A DNA stretch of 10,509 nt from Clostridiaceae bacterium (lineage in GTDB: Bacteria > Bacillota > Clostridia > Oscillospirales > Acutalibacteraceae), in the NCBI GenBank assembly GCA_016297555.1, contig JAEDGK010000072.1:1-10509 (forward strand), read 5' to 3'. The notes below the pieces were generated by a model. It ran no database searches, was not told where the DNA came from, and saw only the letters and a list, made by a program, of their open reading frames with translations. Shown piece by piece: positions 1 to 5,900 of this stretch; within the stretch, counting starts at the first letter, position 1, and every line of letters begins with the position of its first letter. The position numbers and the translations under genes were made by a program.

Positions 1-1
1 T

Positions 2-397
2 GACAAAAAATATGAGGATATGCAGGCAAGACTTGATGACCTGTATGATAAGATTGATGAAACTGAAGATGAAAGTGCGGAGCTTCAGTCAAGAATAGGT
101 TTTCTTATTGAACAGAAGATTTCAAGCGATAATGTTTACAAGTATCTCTTGTATTTTGATAAGCTTTATGATAAATTTACAGATATGGAAAAGAAAACTT
201 TTCTGGGCAGCTTCATTGAGAAGATTGAAGTTTATCCGAGAGAACTCCCAAACGGCAGATTTTTAAAGAGCATTCATTTCAGATTTCCGCTTTTCTACGA
301 GGGCGAGGAAATTATCTGCCTGCGTTGGGACAATGAAGTTACGCACGAGACGGTTGTTCAGTTGGTCAGACAGGATATAAAACAGGAAGTATTATAA
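2..397 (+). CDS. Large serine site-specific recombinase, C-terminal fragment (5' end outside window)
   Basis: The frame is open from base 2 with no stop until TAA at 395-397, so this is the last ~131 codons of a longer gene. The visible part starts with a charged heptad-like stretch (QARLDDLYDKIDETEDESAEL), typical of the coiled-coil segment after the zinc ribbon in large serine recombinases. It continues with FTDMEKKTFLGSFIEKIEVYP, which resembles the late part of Tn4451/TndX-type recombinases found on clostridial integrative elements. The catalytic serine domain and zinc ribbon lie outside the window, so activity cannot be judged. Base composition is AT-richer than the following genes (21 G/C in the first 60 bases). 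The gene ends only 19 bases before the kinase gene, so it may mark one end of an integrated element. The family call rests on remembered sequence style, not on a search. Confidence 0.75.
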   Translation, partial: DKKYEDMQARLDDLYDKIDETEDESAELQSRIGFLIEQKISSDNVYKYLLYFDKLYDKFTDMEKKTFLGSFIEKIEVYPRELPNGRFLKSIHFRFPLFYEGEEIICLRWDNEVTHETVVQLVRQDIKQEVL

Positions 398-404
398 TAA
401 TTTT

Positions 405-410
405 GGGGTG
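405..410 (+). promoter_or_regulatory. Ribosome binding site that sets the kinase start
   Basis: GGGGTG lies six bases before ATG 417. The in-frame GTG at 408 is itself part of this site and has no ribosome site of its own, so ATG 417 is preferred. Confidence 0.6.
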
Positions 411-416
411 ATATTT

Positions 417-1721
417 ATGCTGAGAATGGAGATTGCGCTGTTTGCTGTTATGGCTTTTGTTGCCTATATCTATTTCTCCGCAGAAAAGAAATATACTCAG
501 CTGCACAGCACCTTTTCCGTGCTGCTGGTTGTAACGCTGATACATTTGGCCTTTGACGGAATTACGGTATACACGGTCAACCATCTGGACACCGTGCCGC
601 GGCTGATAAACGATATCTGCCACCGCCTGTTCATCGGCACAATGATATTTATATTTTTTCTTTTTTATCAATACATTGCAATATTGGTTGAGGAGGAAAC
701 AGGTAAGCCGCGCAAGCTTGTCAAAACGGCGGCAATTTATCTGATTATTGCCGAGCTTGGCGATATTTTTCTTCCCATTCATTATGCCGTTACCCCTGCG
801 GGCAATTATTCCGACGGAATTCATGTGATTTTCTGCTATATCAGCGTTGCTTTTTATTTTCTCCTCGGGACGGGGCTTCTTGTTGCAAATTGGAAAAGCA
901 TTGAGAAGAAGAAAAAAACCGCAATAGTAATTGCATCGCTCGTTGAGCTTACCGTTACAACGCTTCAGGGAATTAATCATACTTGGCTTATCAGCGGAAT
1001 GGGAATTACGCTGATTACCCTTGCCTTTTATTTGATTTTGGAAAATCCCGACATACTTCGCGCGGAGCTGACGGAGCAAAAAATGTCAATGCTCTACTTG
1101 AAAAGTCAGGTGAATCCGCATTTTCTTTATAACACGCTGGATTCCATCAGAATTCAGGCTCAGCTTGACGGCGACAAAAAGGTTGCCGATTTGCTTATGA
1201 AGCTTGTTGAATTTTTCAGGCACAGCGTTAAGGTCAACCGACCCATGGTTTCGCTTGACGATGAAACCGAGCTGCTTGATGCTTATATGGAGCTGATGTG
1301 CTACCGCTACCCCGAGCTTGATTATAAATGCGATATCGACCCCGATTTGGGAGAAGTTCAAGTGCCGAATTTTATTTTGCAGCCGATTGTTGAAAACAGC
1401 CTGCTCCACGGACTGAAAAACAAGGGTTACCGCGGAGAGGTTGCCGTTTCGGCTCATAAAACGGCGGACGGAAAGTTGGAGCTTTGCGTGCGCGATACGG
1501 GCAGCGGCTTTGCAGAGGGCAAAAGGGCGCAGATAAATGAAATGCTGGCAAACTATGCAAAGCAAACGCCTAAGCTCACGGGCAACAGCATCGGTATTCT
1601 GAATGTGCAAAAGCGCATAAAGCTGCTCTGCGGCAGAGAATTCGGGCTGAGATACAGCGAAAATGAAGACGGCGGCGTAACGGCGCATATCTTGCTGCCG
1701 TTGGAGGAGGCAGAAGAATGA
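417..1721 (+). CDS. Multi-membrane-span sensor histidine kinase, YesM/LytS-like (His_kinase family)
   Basis: Membrane sensor kinase of 434 residues that should autophosphorylate on histidine and pass phosphate to the regulator encoded next. The first ~210 residues are hydrophobic and read as about seven membrane segments with short loops; there is no large extracellular sensor, so the signal is probably sensed in or at the membrane. The His_kinase domain follows, with H-box SQVNPHFLYNTLDSIR (His about residue 235). The ATPase domain shows the N box PIVENSLLHGL (about 323-333), DTGSGF (about 360-365) and GNSIGILNVQKRI, so all catalytic motifs are present. A longer reading from GTG 408 would add three residues, but the GGGGTG site favours ATG 417. 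The stop overlaps the regulator start by four bases (ATGA). The 19 bases before the gene hold no promoter, so transcription must start inside or upstream of the recombinase. Confidence 0.9.
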   Translation: MLRMEIALFAVMAFVAYIYFSAEKKYTQLHSTFSVLLVVTLIHLAFDGITVYTVNHLDTVPRLINDICHRLFIGTMIFIFFLFYQYIAILVEEETGKPRKLVKTAAIYLIIAELGDIFLPIHYAVTPAGNYSDGIHVIFCYISVAFYFLLGTGLLVANWKSIEKKKKTAIVIASLVELTVTTLQGINHTWLISGMGITLITLAFYLILENPDILRAELTEQKMSMLYLKSQVNPHFLYNTLDSIRIQAQLDGDKKVADLLMKLVEFFRHSVKVNRPMVSLDDETELLDAYMELMCYRYPELDYKCDIDPDLGEVQVPNFILQPIVENSLLHGLKNKGYRGEVAVSAHKTADGKLELCVRDTGSGFAEGKRAQINEMLANYAKQTPKLTGNSIGILNVQKRIKLLCGREFGLRYSENEDGGVTAHILLPLEEAEE

Positions 1722-2470
1722 AAAAGCTGAGAGTTCTTTTGGTTGATGACGAAATCATAATCCGCCGCGGTTTCAGGCAGCTTTTTGATTGGGAGGCTCA
1801 TGACTGCGAGGTTGTGGGCGAAGCAGCCGACGGTATGGAGGCTCTTTCACAGATAGATTCGCTCAATCCCGATATCGTGATTATGGATATCAACATTCCG
1901 ATAATGAACGGTCTTAAAGTTATTCAGCTCAGCAGAATGAAGCACCCCGAAACGGCGTTTATTATTGTGTCGGGTTATGACGATTTTGCTTACTGTCGAG
2001 AAGCGCTCAGATTGCAAATTACCGATTACATACTCAAACCCGTTGATTATGAGGAATTCGGCGCGTGCATAGATAATTTGAAAATTGCGCTGTTTCAGCA
2101 AAAATCGGCGGAAGAAACCGAGGGCGGAGAGGAGCGCATTATCAACAAAATCGTGCGTTTTGTGCAGAATCATCTTGCTGAGGAAATCAGCCTTTCCGTG
2201 CTTGCTGAGGAATTTCATTTCAGCACTCAGTATGTAAGTCAGCTTTTCAAAAATGAAATCGGCGTTAATTTCCTTACATACCTGACCAACATAAGAATGG
2301 AAAAGGCAAAAAAGCTGCTTTTGAGCACGGATTTGCCGATTGCCGAGGTGTCGGAGCAAACGGGCTACGGCGATTACCGCGTGTTTACCAAGGTGTTCAA
2401 AAAGTCCGAGGGAGTTACGCCGTCGCAGTATCGGCGGGATTTTATGGATGGCTCAAAAGCAGGCAAATAA
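1718..2470 (+). CDS. AraC-type response regulator (short YesN-like: receiver plus HTH)
   Basis: Cytoplasmic DNA-binding response regulator of 250 residues, partner of the preceding kinase. The receiver domain covers about residues 4-120: acidic pair D10-D11, phospho-acceptor D57 in DIVIMDINIPIMNG, S85 in SGYDD, K107 in ILKPVD. A short linker leads to an AraC-type double helix-turn-helix at about 143-242, with LSVLAEEFHFSTQYVSQLFK as first helix pair and the family signature IAEVSEQTGYGDYRVFTKVFKKSEGVTPSQYRR as second (given here in its recognisable order; key residues G216, Y217, F223, F227, G232, P235). Many YesN proteins are about 500 residues with a middle domain; here receiver and HTH are nearly adjacent. 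The ribosome site GGAGGAGG is at 1703-1710. It is the best candidate for binding the paired direct repeats before the genes at 3135 and 3975. Confidence 0.93.
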   Translation: MKKLRVLLVDDEIIIRRGFRQLFDWEAHDCEVVGEAADGMEALSQIDSLNPDIVIMDINIPIMNGLKVIQLSRMKHPETAFIIVSGYDDFAYCREALRLQITDYILKPVDYEEFGACIDNLKIALFQQKSAEETEGGEERIINKIVRFVQNHLAEEISLSVLAEEFHFSTQYVSQLFKNEIGVNFLTYLTNIRMEKAKKLLLSTDLPIAEVSEQTGYGDYRVFTKVFKKSEGVTPSQYRRDFMDGSKAGK

Positions 2471-2495
2471 TAATGCCGGTCAAGGGGATTTGATA

Positions 2496-2990
2496 ATGGA
2501 AATAAGACATTCAACGGAAGCGGATTTTGACCGCATTATGAAAATATACGAATACGCAAGAAAATTTATGGCTGACAACGGAAATCCGAATCAGTGGGGT
2601 CCCACTAATTGGCCGCCCGAGCAGTTAATTCATAACGATATTGCTTGCGGAAAAGGCTATGTGTGCGTTCACGAAAACAGGGTTGTAGGCACATTTTTCT
2701 TTGAAGCGGGCGAGGATATTGAGCCGACTTATCGGCATATTGAGAACGGGGAATGGCTGAGCGGCGGCGCATACGGCGTTGTGCACCGCCTTGCAGGCGA
2801 CGGCTCCGTAAAGGGCATAGGGAAATTCTGCCTGGATTGGGCTTACGGTCAGTGCGGTCATCTTCGCGTGGATACTCACGGGGATAATGTTGTTCTGCAA
2901 AATCTGCTGGCAAAGGCGGGCTTTACGCATTGCGGAACGATTTATGTTGAGGAAGACAGCTACCCCAGACTTGCATATGAAAAACTTTAA
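2496..2990 (+). CDS. GNAT-family N-acetyltransferase
   Basis: Predicted cytoplasmic acetyl-CoA-dependent N-acetyltransferase of 164 residues; substrate unknown. The start MEIRHSTEADFDRIMKIYE is the usual first strand and helix of GNAT enzymes. The acetyl-CoA region is around VVHRLAGDGSVKGIGKFCLD (about 96-115), and the C-terminal part RVDTHGDNVVLQNLLAKAGF is the common late GNAT motif with Asn and Leu-Leu before the GF turn. ATG 2496 is chosen because AAGGGGA lies upstream at 2482-2488 and the homologous first strand begins here; the open frame reaches back to 2340 only as an overlap with the regulator gene. It follows the regulator by 25 bases and is the last gene before a strong terminator, so it probably belongs to the kinase/regulator operon. 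A link between its activity and the regulatory system is not evident from sequence. Confidence 0.88.
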   Translation: MEIRHSTEADFDRIMKIYEYARKFMADNGNPNQWGPTNWPPEQLIHNDIACGKGYVCVHENRVVGTFFFEAGEDIEPTYRHIENGEWLSGGAYGVVHRLAGDGSVKGIGKFCLDWAYGQCGHLRVDTHGDNVVLQNLLAKAGFTHCGTIYVEEDSYPRLAYEKL

Positions 2991-2997
2991 ATGAATT

Positions 2998-3031
2998 AAG
3001 GGGTTGCCGCTTGGTGCGGCGGCTCCTTTTT
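2998..3031 (+). terminator. Rho-independent terminator of the kinase/regulator/GNAT operon
   Basis: A 13-base-pair stem pairs 2998-3010 (AAGGGGTTGCCGC) with 3016-3028 (GCGGCGGCTCCTT), including three G-U pairs, around a five-base loop TTGGT. The T run is 3027-3031. It starts eight bases after the GNAT stop and abuts the next promoter element. Confidence 0.88.
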
Positions 3032-3073
3032 CTATAAATCGGACACATTCGGCTATAAAACGCACCTATCCGA
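3032..3073 (+). promoter_or_regulatory. Tandem 21-base direct repeat, probable AraC-type activator site (site A)
   Basis: Two direct copies lie head to tail, 3032-3052 and 3053-3073. Both begin CTATAAA and 15 of 21 positions match. The spacing of exactly 21 bases (two helical turns) is the usual geometry of AraC-family subunits bound on one DNA face. The downstream copy covers the place of the -35 hexamer (3067-3072), which is a poor match to TTGACA, as in activator-dependent promoters. The upstream copy matches site B (3861-3881) at 18 of 21 positions. The encoded response regulator is the candidate binder by proximity; this is inference. Confidence 0.7.
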
Positions 3074-3102
3074 AAAGACGGGGATTTATTATAATAAGGT
3101 CA
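3067..3102 (+). promoter_or_regulatory. Promoter of the flavodoxin-fold oxidoreductase gene
   Basis: A perfect -10 TATAAT sits at 3090-3095. The -35 position, 17 bases upstream (3067-3072, TATCCG), is not a consensus match and overlaps the activator-like repeat. Transcription would start near 3102, leaving a leader of about 33 bases. Confidence 0.7.
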
Positions 3103-3134
3103 AATCAGACACAAAAGGACAAGGGGTTGACGGA

Positions 3135-3833
3135 ATGAAAACTCTTATAATTCACGGTCAAAGCCACGAGGGAAGCACCTGTATGGCGGCAAGAGAGCTT
3201 GCTCAGAAGGCAGGGGGAGAAATCAAAGAGTTCTTTTTGCCGAGGGATTTTGACAGGCACTGCACGGGATGCTATACCTGCTTTAAGACCGAGCTTTCAA
3301 AATGCCCGCATTTCAAAGAGCTGGAGCCGCTTGCTCAGGCAATTCTTGAAGCCGATTTGCTCATATTTGAAAGCCCCGTTTATGTTTACCACGCCACGGG
3401 TCAGATGATGAGCTTTCTTGACCATTTCGGCACATGGTGGATGGTTCACAGACCGATGCCTCAGATGAGCGGAAAGCAGGCGGTTGCCGTCAGCACCGCG
3501 GCGGGCGGCGGAATGAAAAGCACCGCAAAGGATATGGCGGACAGCCTTGAAATGTGGGGCGTACACAAGGTGTATAAGCTCGGCATAGGCGTGCAGGCAA
3601 CAAAGCCCGGCGAAATCCCCGACAGGATTATGAAGAAAATCCACAAAAAGACCGATGCGATTGCCGCTCGGATTAAGAAAAACGAGGGAAAGCAGGGCTG
3701 TAACGGCAGAGCGAAAAAGTGGTTTTATCTTATGCGCCTTTCTCACAAGCATTTTCCGCCTATGGAGCCTGACTACGGCTATTGGGAAAATCAGGGCTGG
3801 CACGGAAAAGGCAGGCCGTGGAAAAACGGTTGA
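3135..3833 (+). CDS. NAD(P)H-dependent flavin oxidoreductase, flavodoxin fold (FMN reductase-like)
   Basis: Probable soluble FMN-binding oxidoreductase of 232 residues; electron acceptor unknown. The first strand and phosphate loop read TLIIHGQSHEGSTCMAARELA (FMN phosphate site at about residues 8-15). The core motif ESPVYVYHATGQMMSFLDHF (about 79-98) and TAAGGGM (about 121-127) fit the NADPH-dependent FMN reductase and iron-sulfur flavoprotein group. A cysteine group C43-x2-C46-x2-C49-x7-C57 resembles cluster-binding or redox cysteines of that group. The last ~40 residues are basic and aromatic (KKWFYLMRLSHKHFPP), beyond the minimal fold. The ribosome site AAGGGG is at 3121-3126. The gene has its own promoter with an element shared with the envelope operon downstream, so both are probably co-induced. 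No convincing terminator follows, so read-through into that operon is possible. Confidence 0.87.
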   Translation: MKTLIIHGQSHEGSTCMAARELAQKAGGEIKEFFLPRDFDRHCTGCYTCFKTELSKCPHFKELEPLAQAILEADLLIFESPVYVYHATGQMMSFLDHFGTWWMVHRPMPQMSGKQAVAVSTAAGGGMKSTAKDMADSLEMWGVHKVYKLGIGVQATKPGEIPDRIMKKIHKKTDAIAARIKKNEGKQGCNGRAKKWFYLMRLSHKHFPPMEPDYGYWENQGWHGKGRPWKNG

Positions 3834-3860
3834 GTTTTACAAGAGGCTTTGAGCAATAAT

Positions 3861-3902
3861 CTATAAAAATGACACATTCGGTTGAAAAATCAGCCTATAT
3901 TT
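3861..3902 (+). promoter_or_regulatory. Second copy of the activator-type element (site B)
   Basis: The upstream half 3861-3881 matches site A at 18 of 21 positions (shared CTATAAA and GACACATTCGG). The downstream half 3882-3902 is weaker but keeps the bases invariant in all four half sites: T, then AAA, then C, then AT at the same spacing. Its distance to the -10 box is the same as in site A, 58 bases from element start to TATAAT. Same sequence and same placement upstream of two genes argue for a shared regulator. Confidence 0.7.
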
Positions 3903-3931
3903 CAAAGCGTATGGGCTGTATAATAAAGGCA
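3896..3931 (+). promoter_or_regulatory. Promoter of the LiaF/PspC/ABC operon
   Basis: A perfect -10 TATAAT is at 3919-3924. The -35 position 17 bases upstream (3896-3901, TATATT) is a poor match and overlaps site B. The start of transcription is expected near 3931, the first base of the leader hairpin. Confidence 0.7.
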
Positions 3932-3949
3932 TAAGAGGAAACCTCTTAT
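3931..3949 (+). promoter_or_regulatory. Perfect hairpin at the expected mRNA 5' end
   Basis: ATAAGAGG (3931-3938) pairs perfectly with CCTCTTAT (3942-3949) around an AAA loop. No T run follows, so it is not a normal terminator. It coincides with the predicted transcription start and could be a 5' stem-loop protecting the long operon mRNA, or an operator palindrome at +1. Confidence 0.55.
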
Positions 3950-3974
3950 TCTTAACAAAGCAAGGAGAATTCGT

Positions 3975-4658
3975 ATGAAAAAAGTCAGCAGTATTTTATG
4001 GGGCGTTGTGCTTGTTGCGGCGGGCGTTATTCTGGCTCTGAACGCATTTGGAATTACAAGCATAAATATTTTCTTTGACGGATGGTGGACGCTAATCATC
4101 ATCGTGCCGTGCGTAATCGGATTGTTTACAAACCACGATAAGGGCGGAAACATAATCGGCATATGCATCGGCGCGTTTTTGCTGCTCTGCTGCCAAGATG
4201 TGCTGAGCTTCGATATGTTCTGGAAGCTTCTCATTCCCGCGGCGATTGTAATTATCGGTGTAAATATTATTATCAGCAATGTTCGCGGAAACAAGGGAAC
4301 AGAGGTATATAAAATGTTAAAGGACAGCGGTGCGCCGATTAAGAACGCTACGGCAACCTTTTCGGGCACAAATGTTAATTTTGACGGCGAGGTTTTTGAC
4401 GGTGCGGAGCTTAACGCCGTTTTCGGCGGAGTTAAATGCGACCTTCGCGGCGCGGTAATTGAAAAGGACTGCGTTATTAACGCGTCGGCAATTTTCGGAG
4501 GAATTGATATTTTTGTTCCTGACAATCTGAATGTCAAAATCAATTCAACCTCGGTTTTCGGCGGAGTATCGGACAAAAAGCGCAATAACAATCAGGCAGA
4601 CAGACCCACTCTCTACATTAACGCGACCTGCCTGTTCGGAGGAGTTGATGTAAAATGA
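3975..4658 (+). CDS. LiaF-like membrane protein (cell-wall-active antibiotic response family)
   Basis: Membrane protein of 227 residues. Four predicted membrane segments (about 6-26, 36-52, 58-75, 84-102) are followed by a C-terminal beta-rich domain (about 122-227) with four FGG motifs at about 150, 174, 195 and 221, each after a short strand (AVFGGV, AIFGGI, SVFGGV, CLFGGV). This is the layout of LiaF-type proteins, which in Bacillus subtilis modulate the LiaRS envelope-stress system; that function is known for the family, not shown here. The ribosome site AAGGAG lies at 3962-3967, and ATG 3975 starts a clear first membrane helix. It is the first gene of the operon and overlaps the next gene by four bases. 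With a kinase of another type encoded nearby, it may tune that kinase or simply be a stress-induced envelope protein. Confidence 0.87.
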   Translation: MKKVSSILWGVVLVAAGVILALNAFGITSINIFFDGWWTLIIIVPCVIGLFTNHDKGGNIIGICIGAFLLLCCQDVLSFDMFWKLLIPAAIVIIGVNIIISNVRGNKGTEVYKMLKDSGAPIKNATATFSGTNVNFDGEVFDGAELNAVFGGVKCDLRGAVIEKDCVINASAIFGGIDIFVPDNLNVKINSTSVFGGVSDKKRNNNQADRPTLYINATCLFGGVDVK

Positions 4659-5476
4659 CGGCAGTACAGAAGGTTATTAAATATTGTGCAATAGCGTTTG
4701 CAATATTTCTGATTGTGAGCATTTTCAGCGGAATTATCGGAGCGGTTTCGGGCTTGTCATTCGTATTCGGCGGCAGTAAGGACGCCGTCGGAGAAATGAA
4801 AACCTTTGCGATTGACGGCGAGGTAAGCATACTTGACATTGATTTGAGCGCTGCTCAGCTTGAAATCAGAACGGGAAAAGAATTCTCTGTTGAGAGCAAC
4901 CATAAATATCTGAATGTCAAAAATGCCGAAGGAACCCTTACGGTTAATGAGGACAGCGTAGTCGGCGGAATTAATTTTGAAGAAATTAAGGTTATCCTGA
5001 CTATACCCGAAAATCAGGTTTTTGAAACCGCAATAATAAACACGGGCGCAGGAACGGTGAAAATAGATGCCGTTACCGCAAACAAGCTCACTCTTGACCT
5101 CGGCGCAGGCAAGGCGGATATCGGAAAGCTTTCGGCAACCGTATCATCAAGGATCAGCGGCGGCGCGGGCGAGCTTAATATCAGAGATGGCGAGCTTGCC
5201 TGCTTGGATTTCGATATGGGCGTCGGTAAGGCTGTAATCAGAAGCCGCCTGAGCGGAAACAGCGATGTTGATTGCGGCGTAGGCGATCTGAGCCTGACAT
5301 TAATCGGCAACGAGAGTGATTACAGAATTATGCTCGACAAGGGCGTAGGCGAAGCGGTTATCGGCGGCGAAAGAGCGGCTGACGGCGCTGTTTACGGCAG
5401 CGGAGAAAACGCTGTTGATGTTGACGGCGGAGTTGGCAGAGTTGAAATCGGATTTGAAGAAAACGATATGATTTAA
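4655..5476 (+). CDS. Membrane-anchored DUF4097-type beta-repeat protein
   Basis: Protein of 273 residues with one N-terminal membrane segment or uncleaved signal anchor (about 8-38) and a long beta-repeat domain. The repeat is seen as G-x-G-x-V-x-I units: TGAGTVKID, LGAGKADIG, GGAGELNIR, MGVGKAVIR, CGVGDLSLT, KGVGEAVIG and GGVGRVEIG. The first Gly of each lies at about 131, 150, 170, 189, 208, 230 and 259, so the core period is 19-20 residues. This matches the DUF4097 (putative adhesin-like) family, often next to LiaF- and PspC-type genes in Firmicutes. The biochemical role is unknown; a beta-solenoid facing outside the membrane is my inference. It starts within the stop of the LiaF-like gene (ATGA), with AGGAG upstream, so the two are translationally coupled. 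Confidence 0.82.
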   Translation: MTAVQKVIKYCAIAFAIFLIVSIFSGIIGAVSGLSFVFGGSKDAVGEMKTFAIDGEVSILDIDLSAAQLEIRTGKEFSVESNHKYLNVKNAEGTLTVNEDSVVGGINFEEIKVILTIPENQVFETAIINTGAGTVKIDAVTANKLTLDLGAGKADIGKLSATVSSRISGGAGELNIRDGELACLDFDMGVGKAVIRSRLSGNSDVDCGVGDLSLTLIGNESDYRIMLDKGVGEAVIGGERAADGAVYGSGENAVDVDGGVGRVEIGFEENDMI

Positions 5477-5499
5477 AATTATTAATTAAGGTGACGAAT

Positions 5500-5703
5500 A
5501 TGAAAAACGATAAGCATTTTACTTCCCGTATGCTCATTTGCGCCGGAGCGCTCATGGCTGTTTCCGGCTTGCTTATGGCAATATGTACTAAGATTGCATA
5601 CGGCGGAATATTCTTTGCGGCGGCAGCTTGTATGTTCTTTGCCGCAAGAAATTTCCGAATAAAGGAAGATAAAGAAGATTCGGAGGAAAATAAAGATGAA
5701 TAA
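5500..5703 (+). CDS. Small two-span membrane protein, unknown function
   Basis: A 67-residue protein of unrecognised family. It has two predicted membrane segments (about 10-30 and 33-50) and a very acidic, lysine-containing tail (KEDKEDSEENKDE), which should stay in the cytoplasm if both helices span. An in-frame GTG at 5491 would add three residues, but it lies in the ribosome site TAAGGTGA (5486-5493), so ATG 5500 is preferred. It follows the repeat protein by 23 bases and overlaps the PspC gene by eight bases, so it is a real part of the operon. LiaI- or PspB-like small membrane partners are common in such operons; whether this is one cannot be told from sequence. Confidence 0.72.
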   Translation: MKNDKHFTSRMLICAGALMAVSGLLMAICTKIAYGGIFFAAAACMFFAARNFRIKEDKEDSEENKDE

Positions 5704-5887
5704 AAGGCTTTACCGTTCAAAAGGCGACAGAATGCTCTGCGGCGTTTGCGGCGGCATTGCGGAATATTTTGACATTGACCCCACTCTTGTGAGGCTTGGC
5801 TGGGCGCTGTTTTGCGCTCTGGGCGGAAGCGGCATTATTGCATATATCATAGCCGCCGTTATCATTCCCGAAAGCCCGGAGTGTTAA
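5696..5887 (+). CDS. PspC-domain membrane protein
   Basis: A 63-residue protein made almost entirely of one PspC domain. The characteristic start RLYRSKGDRMLCGVCGGIAEYFDIDPTLVRL is present across residues 4-34 (key residues: C15, G16, C18, G19, G20, A22, Y24, D28, R33), followed by one hydrophobic hairpin or helix (about 35-57) ending in IIPE. PspC proteins belong to phage-shock/envelope-stress responses and, in Firmicutes, occur as stand-alone small proteins in antibiotic-induced operons. The ribosome site GGAGG is at 5682-5686 inside the upstream gene, and the start overlaps that gene by eight bases. No DNA-binding or kinase domain is fused, so the likely role is at the membrane. Confidence 0.93.
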   Translation: MNKRLYRSKGDRMLCGVCGGIAEYFDIDPTLVRLGWALFCALGGSGIIAYIIAAVIIPESPEC

Positions 5888-5892
5888 GGAGA
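5886..5892 (+). promoter_or_regulatory. Ribosome binding site supporting a TTG start
   Basis: AAGGAGA lies eight bases before TTG 5901. The ABC ATPase homology begins right after this TTG, and no ATG or GTG is suitably placed. Confidence 0.75.
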
Positions 5893-5900
5893 AATCTGCA

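Noticed and set aside
398..416. Attachment-site core for the serine recombinase
   Set aside because: Plausible by position, but only one end of the element is visible and no matching repeat can be compared within this window.
366..1079. Long open frame on the minus strand opposite the kinase N-terminal region
   Set aside because: It is the mirror of a membrane-protein coding region with clear plus-strand homology; the translation has no family character and no convincing ribosome site.
3823..3842. Possible terminator AAAAC/GTTTT after the oxidoreductase gene
   Set aside because: Only five A-T-rich pairs, overlapping the gene end, with no T run; too weak to call.
3902..4591. 229-codon open frame on the minus strand opposite the LiaF-like gene
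   Set aside because: It would run across the promoter, leader hairpin and LiaF-like gene; its Ser/Thr/Pro-rich translation is a complement of the FGG-rich coding strand, not a recognisable protein.
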